DNA from: CAYZJD01 sp964478455
GTDB lineage: Bacteria; Acidobacteriota; Terriglobia; Bryobacterales; Bryobacteraceae
Direction of reading: 5' to 3'
DNA: 7,873 nucleotides
Assembly (NCBI GenBank): GCA_964478455.1
Contig: CAYZJD010000216.1
Location: forward strand, 1 to 7,873
How positions within the stretch are numbered: position 1 is the stretch's first letter; each line of letters begins with the position of its first letter. Below the pieces are notes generated by a model, which did not search any database, had not been told where the DNA came from, and saw nothing but the letters and a program-made list of their open reading frames with translations. The position numbers were made by a program, and so were the translations under genes. Positions 5,846 through 7,873 of this stretch are shown here, piece by piece.

Positions 5846-7456
5846 TCACAGGCCGTTGTTCGTTCCGCAGATGCTCACGTCGAGACCCAACTCGCGGAAC
5901 ATGGCCGCCTTGGCCGCCAGGGCGAGATTGGCGCCGGCGGCGTCGGGCGCGTAAGCGACCTGGATGTGGTTCGCCTTGTGCCGCGCCATCATCTGGTCGC
6001 GCGTGATGCCGTAAGTCACGGCGTGCATGATGGGCCACTGCGGCGTGGTGATCCGCCAGCGCCGTTCGGTCTCCTCGCGGGGAAGTTCAACCACCTTGGC
6101 GCGGCCCAGGTCCGCCTTCAGAACGCCGTTGTCGATGAACACGCGGCTCCAGACGATCTCGCCCGGCTTGCTGATGCCCTTGAGCGTGCCGCCGCCGAGG
6201 CGGAAGTACATCGGCGGCTGGCGCTCGCTCACCGCGCCCGCGTAACCGCCGGTGAAGTGCGCGGGCGGCGCGGCGCCGGAGATCTCGAACACCCAGACAA
6301 ACTCCTCGCTGCCGTTGGACCTATATGATTCGCCGTAGCGGAGGTCGTGCAGCGTGGTCTCCGGCGAAAAGCCGAGTTTGCGCCAGACTCGGTTGGTGAC
6401 GAGCGCGTCCAGGCCCGCGCACTCGTCCACTTCGTTGAAGTGCGGCAGCGCCCTGCCTTCGTAAAGGATCCTGCCGGTGACCGCGTGTCTCACCGGCGGC
6501 CGGTCTACGTTGTTGAGCAAACCCTCGGCGAGATCGGAGGCCGGCGCGAGGTCTTTGAGGCCTTGCTGGTACTGGATGCCGATGCAGTCGCAGCCGAAAT
6601 CGTCGGCGGTGCGGAGAGCGGCGATGTACATGCGGCACTGGTCGAGGATCTGGCCGTCGGTGAGATCGGTCTCCGGATTCGGCCCGGTGAGAAACCGCAT
6701 GCCTTTGGCGTCGAGCCAGTCTCGGACCTCCTGCGCTTCCTGTTTCGCCACCTGGAGCATTGCGGCGTATAGGGCGGACTGGCTGAGACGCTCCTTGAAG
6801 ATCCCGGTCGGGTGCAGCAGTTCGTCGGGGATGATGGCGTTGTACATGCCCATGCAGCCTTCGTCGAAGATGCCCATGATCGCCCTGTTCCGACGCAACT
6901 GGCGGGCAAGCTCCGCGCCGGTCCGCTCGGCCTCCGGCGGAAGCTTCACGTCGCTGAGGCGCCGGACGTGGCTGGTGTCATGCACGACCGGCTCGCCTGC
7001 CAGCCAGCGGCGCAGGCCGCCGAGGAAGAATTCGTCGGTGAAATCCTCGCTCCAGAGCGTGCTGTAGTTGACGCCCGCTTTGGTGAGGCTGCCGTTCAGA
7101 TTGAGCAGGCCGACGAGGCCGGGCCACTCGCCGCTCCAGTTGGCCACCGTGAGAATCGGACCGCGGTGGGAGTAAAGGCCGTGGAAGATATGGTGGCTGT
7201 ACTGCCACACCGCCTCCACCACCACCAGCGGCGCCTCGGGCGGGATCCGGCTGAACACTTGCATCCCGTACTTTTGGGAATCGATAAAGCCGTGGCCCTT
7301 CTCGGGCTGGAAAGGGTGCCCGTGCCTGACCTCGCGGCCCTCGCGGCGGATGGCGGCCATCACCGCCTCCTCGGCCCTCTGCTGTGCGGCCCAGCACTTC
7401 TGGTTGGCGGAGAGCCGCAAGTCTCCGTTGGCAATTAAGATGACGGTATCCGGCAT
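5846..7456 (-). CDS. L-fucose isomerase-like protein
   Basis: A 536-residue cytosolic protein of the L-fucose/L-arabinose isomerase fold, whose members interconvert aldoses and ketoses with Mn2+. Compared from memory with E. coli FucI, DLAEGLLNN (308-316) corresponds to its T-A-E-A-L-L-N motif, NEVDECAGLDAL (341-352) to its T-E-N-D region and KANHIQVAY (494-502) to its W-G-A-N-H motif. Glu311, Asp344 and His497 thus match FucI's metal-binding Glu337, Asp361 and His528. The Glu-Asp spacing is 33 residues rather than 24, and the protein is about 55 residues shorter than FucI, so it is a divergent subfamily and the substrate is uncertain. ATG at 7456 is preceded by AGGA at a short spacing. The gene follows the methyltransferase-like gene by 44 bp and its stop touches the hairpin array. 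No fuculose kinase or aldolase is present. Confidence 0.82.
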   Translation of the reverse strand: MPDTVILIANGDLRLSANQKCWAAQQRAEEAVMAAIRREGREVRHGHPFQPEKGHGFIDSQKYGMQVFSRIPPEAPLVVVEAVWQYSHHIFHGLYSHRGPILTVANWSGEWPGLVGLLNLNGSLTKAGVNYSTLWSEDFTDEFFLGGLRRWLAGEPVVHDTSHVRRLSDVKLPPEAERTGAELARQLRRNRAIMGIFDEGCMGMYNAIIPDELLHPTGIFKERLSQSALYAAMLQVAKQEAQEVRDWLDAKGMRFLTGPNPETDLTDGQILDQCRMYIAALRTADDFGCDCIGIQYQQGLKDLAPASDLAEGLLNNVDRPPVRHAVTGRILYEGRALPHFNEVDECAGLDALVTNRVWRKLGFSPETTLHDLRYGESYRSNGSEEFVWVFEISGAAPPAHFTGGYAGAVSERQPPMYFRLGGGTLKGISKPGEIVWSRVFIDNGVLKADLGRAKVVELPREETERRWRITTPQWPIMHAVTYGITRDQMMARHKANHIQVAYAPDAAGANLALAAKAAMFRELGLDVSICGTNNGL

Positions 7457-7500
7457 GGTCCTATTCTGCCACGCAGCGGCGCGGGGTCACTCAGTGCGAC

Positions 7501-7873
7501 TCAGGCTGGCGTCATGCAGGCGAAGTAGCCCAGGAAGATGACCTCACGCTTCCGGCCGCCCCACACCGGCGCGAGCGTCTCTTCGCACCAAGCCCGGATC
7601 TCGCCGTACGGAGTACCGTTCCGCACCGCGGCGGCGACGTTGGTCTCCGTCAGCATGTAATCGAGATAGAAGCCGGGCTTCAACGTCAGCCCGATCTCAA
7701 AGGACTGCGCACAGCCCACGTTGAATCCCGTTGCGATTCCCGCCAGGATCTCGGGACTCAGCGGTCGCGCTTCGCTGCGCGACGCCGGATAACGCTGCTC
7801 GAATACCGCGAACCAGTCATCCAGCGCCGGGTCATCCCGAAAACGCCGCCCCGCCGAGAAGTCGTAGATGACG
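7501..7873 (-). CDS. Probable SAM-dependent methyltransferase, C-terminal part (cut by window edge)
   Basis: An open frame runs in from the window edge for 123 codons to a TGA at 7501; the start lies outside. A GTG at 7719 could be read as a start but is internal, because the frame continues upstream without a stop and with protein-like sequence (VIYDFSAGRRFRDD). The end, with GFYLDYMLTETNV, EIRAWCEETLAPVW and REVIFLGYFACM, resembles the last helices and strands of class I methyltransferases, where a D-x-M-L-T-E/S-like segment and a final V-x-F-x-G-Y strand are common. The SAM-binding motifs would be in the missing N-terminal part, so this is a resemblance only. The isomerase-like gene follows 44 bp downstream on the same strand and may be cotranscribed. 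Confidence 0.5.
   Translation of the reverse strand, partial: VIYDFSAGRRFRDDPALDDWFAVFEQRYPASRSEARPLSPEILAGIATGFNVGCAQSFEIGLTLKPGFYLDYMLTETNVAAAVRNGTPYGEIRAWCEETLAPVWGGRKREVIFLGYFACMTPA

Overview
This GC-rich (roughly two-thirds G+C in the coding stretches I counted) bacterial chromosome segment carries seven protein-coding genes and no recognisable RNA genes, CRISPR, transposase or phage functions. The gene types (a fucose-isomerase-like enzyme, a Gfo/Idh/MocA oxidoreductase, a sugar-isomerase/epimerase TIM barrel and a U32-like protein) and the short hairpin repeats next to stop codons recall soil Acidobacteria of the Solibacter/Bryobacter type. That placement is inference from family resemblance, not a search result.

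Layout, right to left along the minus strand: the C-terminal end of a probable SAM-dependent methyltransferase (7501-7873, cut by the window edge); a 536-aa L-fucose-isomerase-like protein with Glu, Asp and His in the positions of the E. coli FucI metal ligands (5846-7456); a 154-bp gap packed with hairpin repeats; a Gfo/Idh/MocA oxidoreductase starting at a TTG codon (4666-5691); homoserine kinase thrB, overlapping it by 17 bp (3765-4682). After a 67-bp gap with three hairpins comes the only plus-strand gene (2135-3697), a secreted protein of about eight repeats that looks like a beta-propeller, with its own AT-rich promoter region. Left of the divergent intergenic region two more minus-strand genes follow: a U32-peptidase-like protein without the U32 signature (987-1916) and a xylose-isomerase-like TIM-barrel protein (38-952).

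The enzymes suggest metabolism of an unusual sugar or polyol: an aldose/ketose isomerase candidate, an NAD(P)-dependent sugar oxidoreductase and a TIM-barrel isomerase/epimerase or lyase. No transporter, kinase for a sugar, aldolase or regulator is visible, so no complete pathway can be assigned. ThrB belongs to threonine synthesis and is probably linked to the oxidoreductase only by translational coupling.

The most noteworthy non-coding structure is a set of short hairpin repeats. Three related GGACAG-N6-CTGTCC-type units lie in alternating orientation at 5748-5845, the last touching the stop codon of the isomerase-like gene. A second family, an imperfect palindrome of 22-24 bp, covers or touches the stop codons of two separate genes (971-992 and 3742-3765). 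I found no convincing novel defence, mobile or signalling system.
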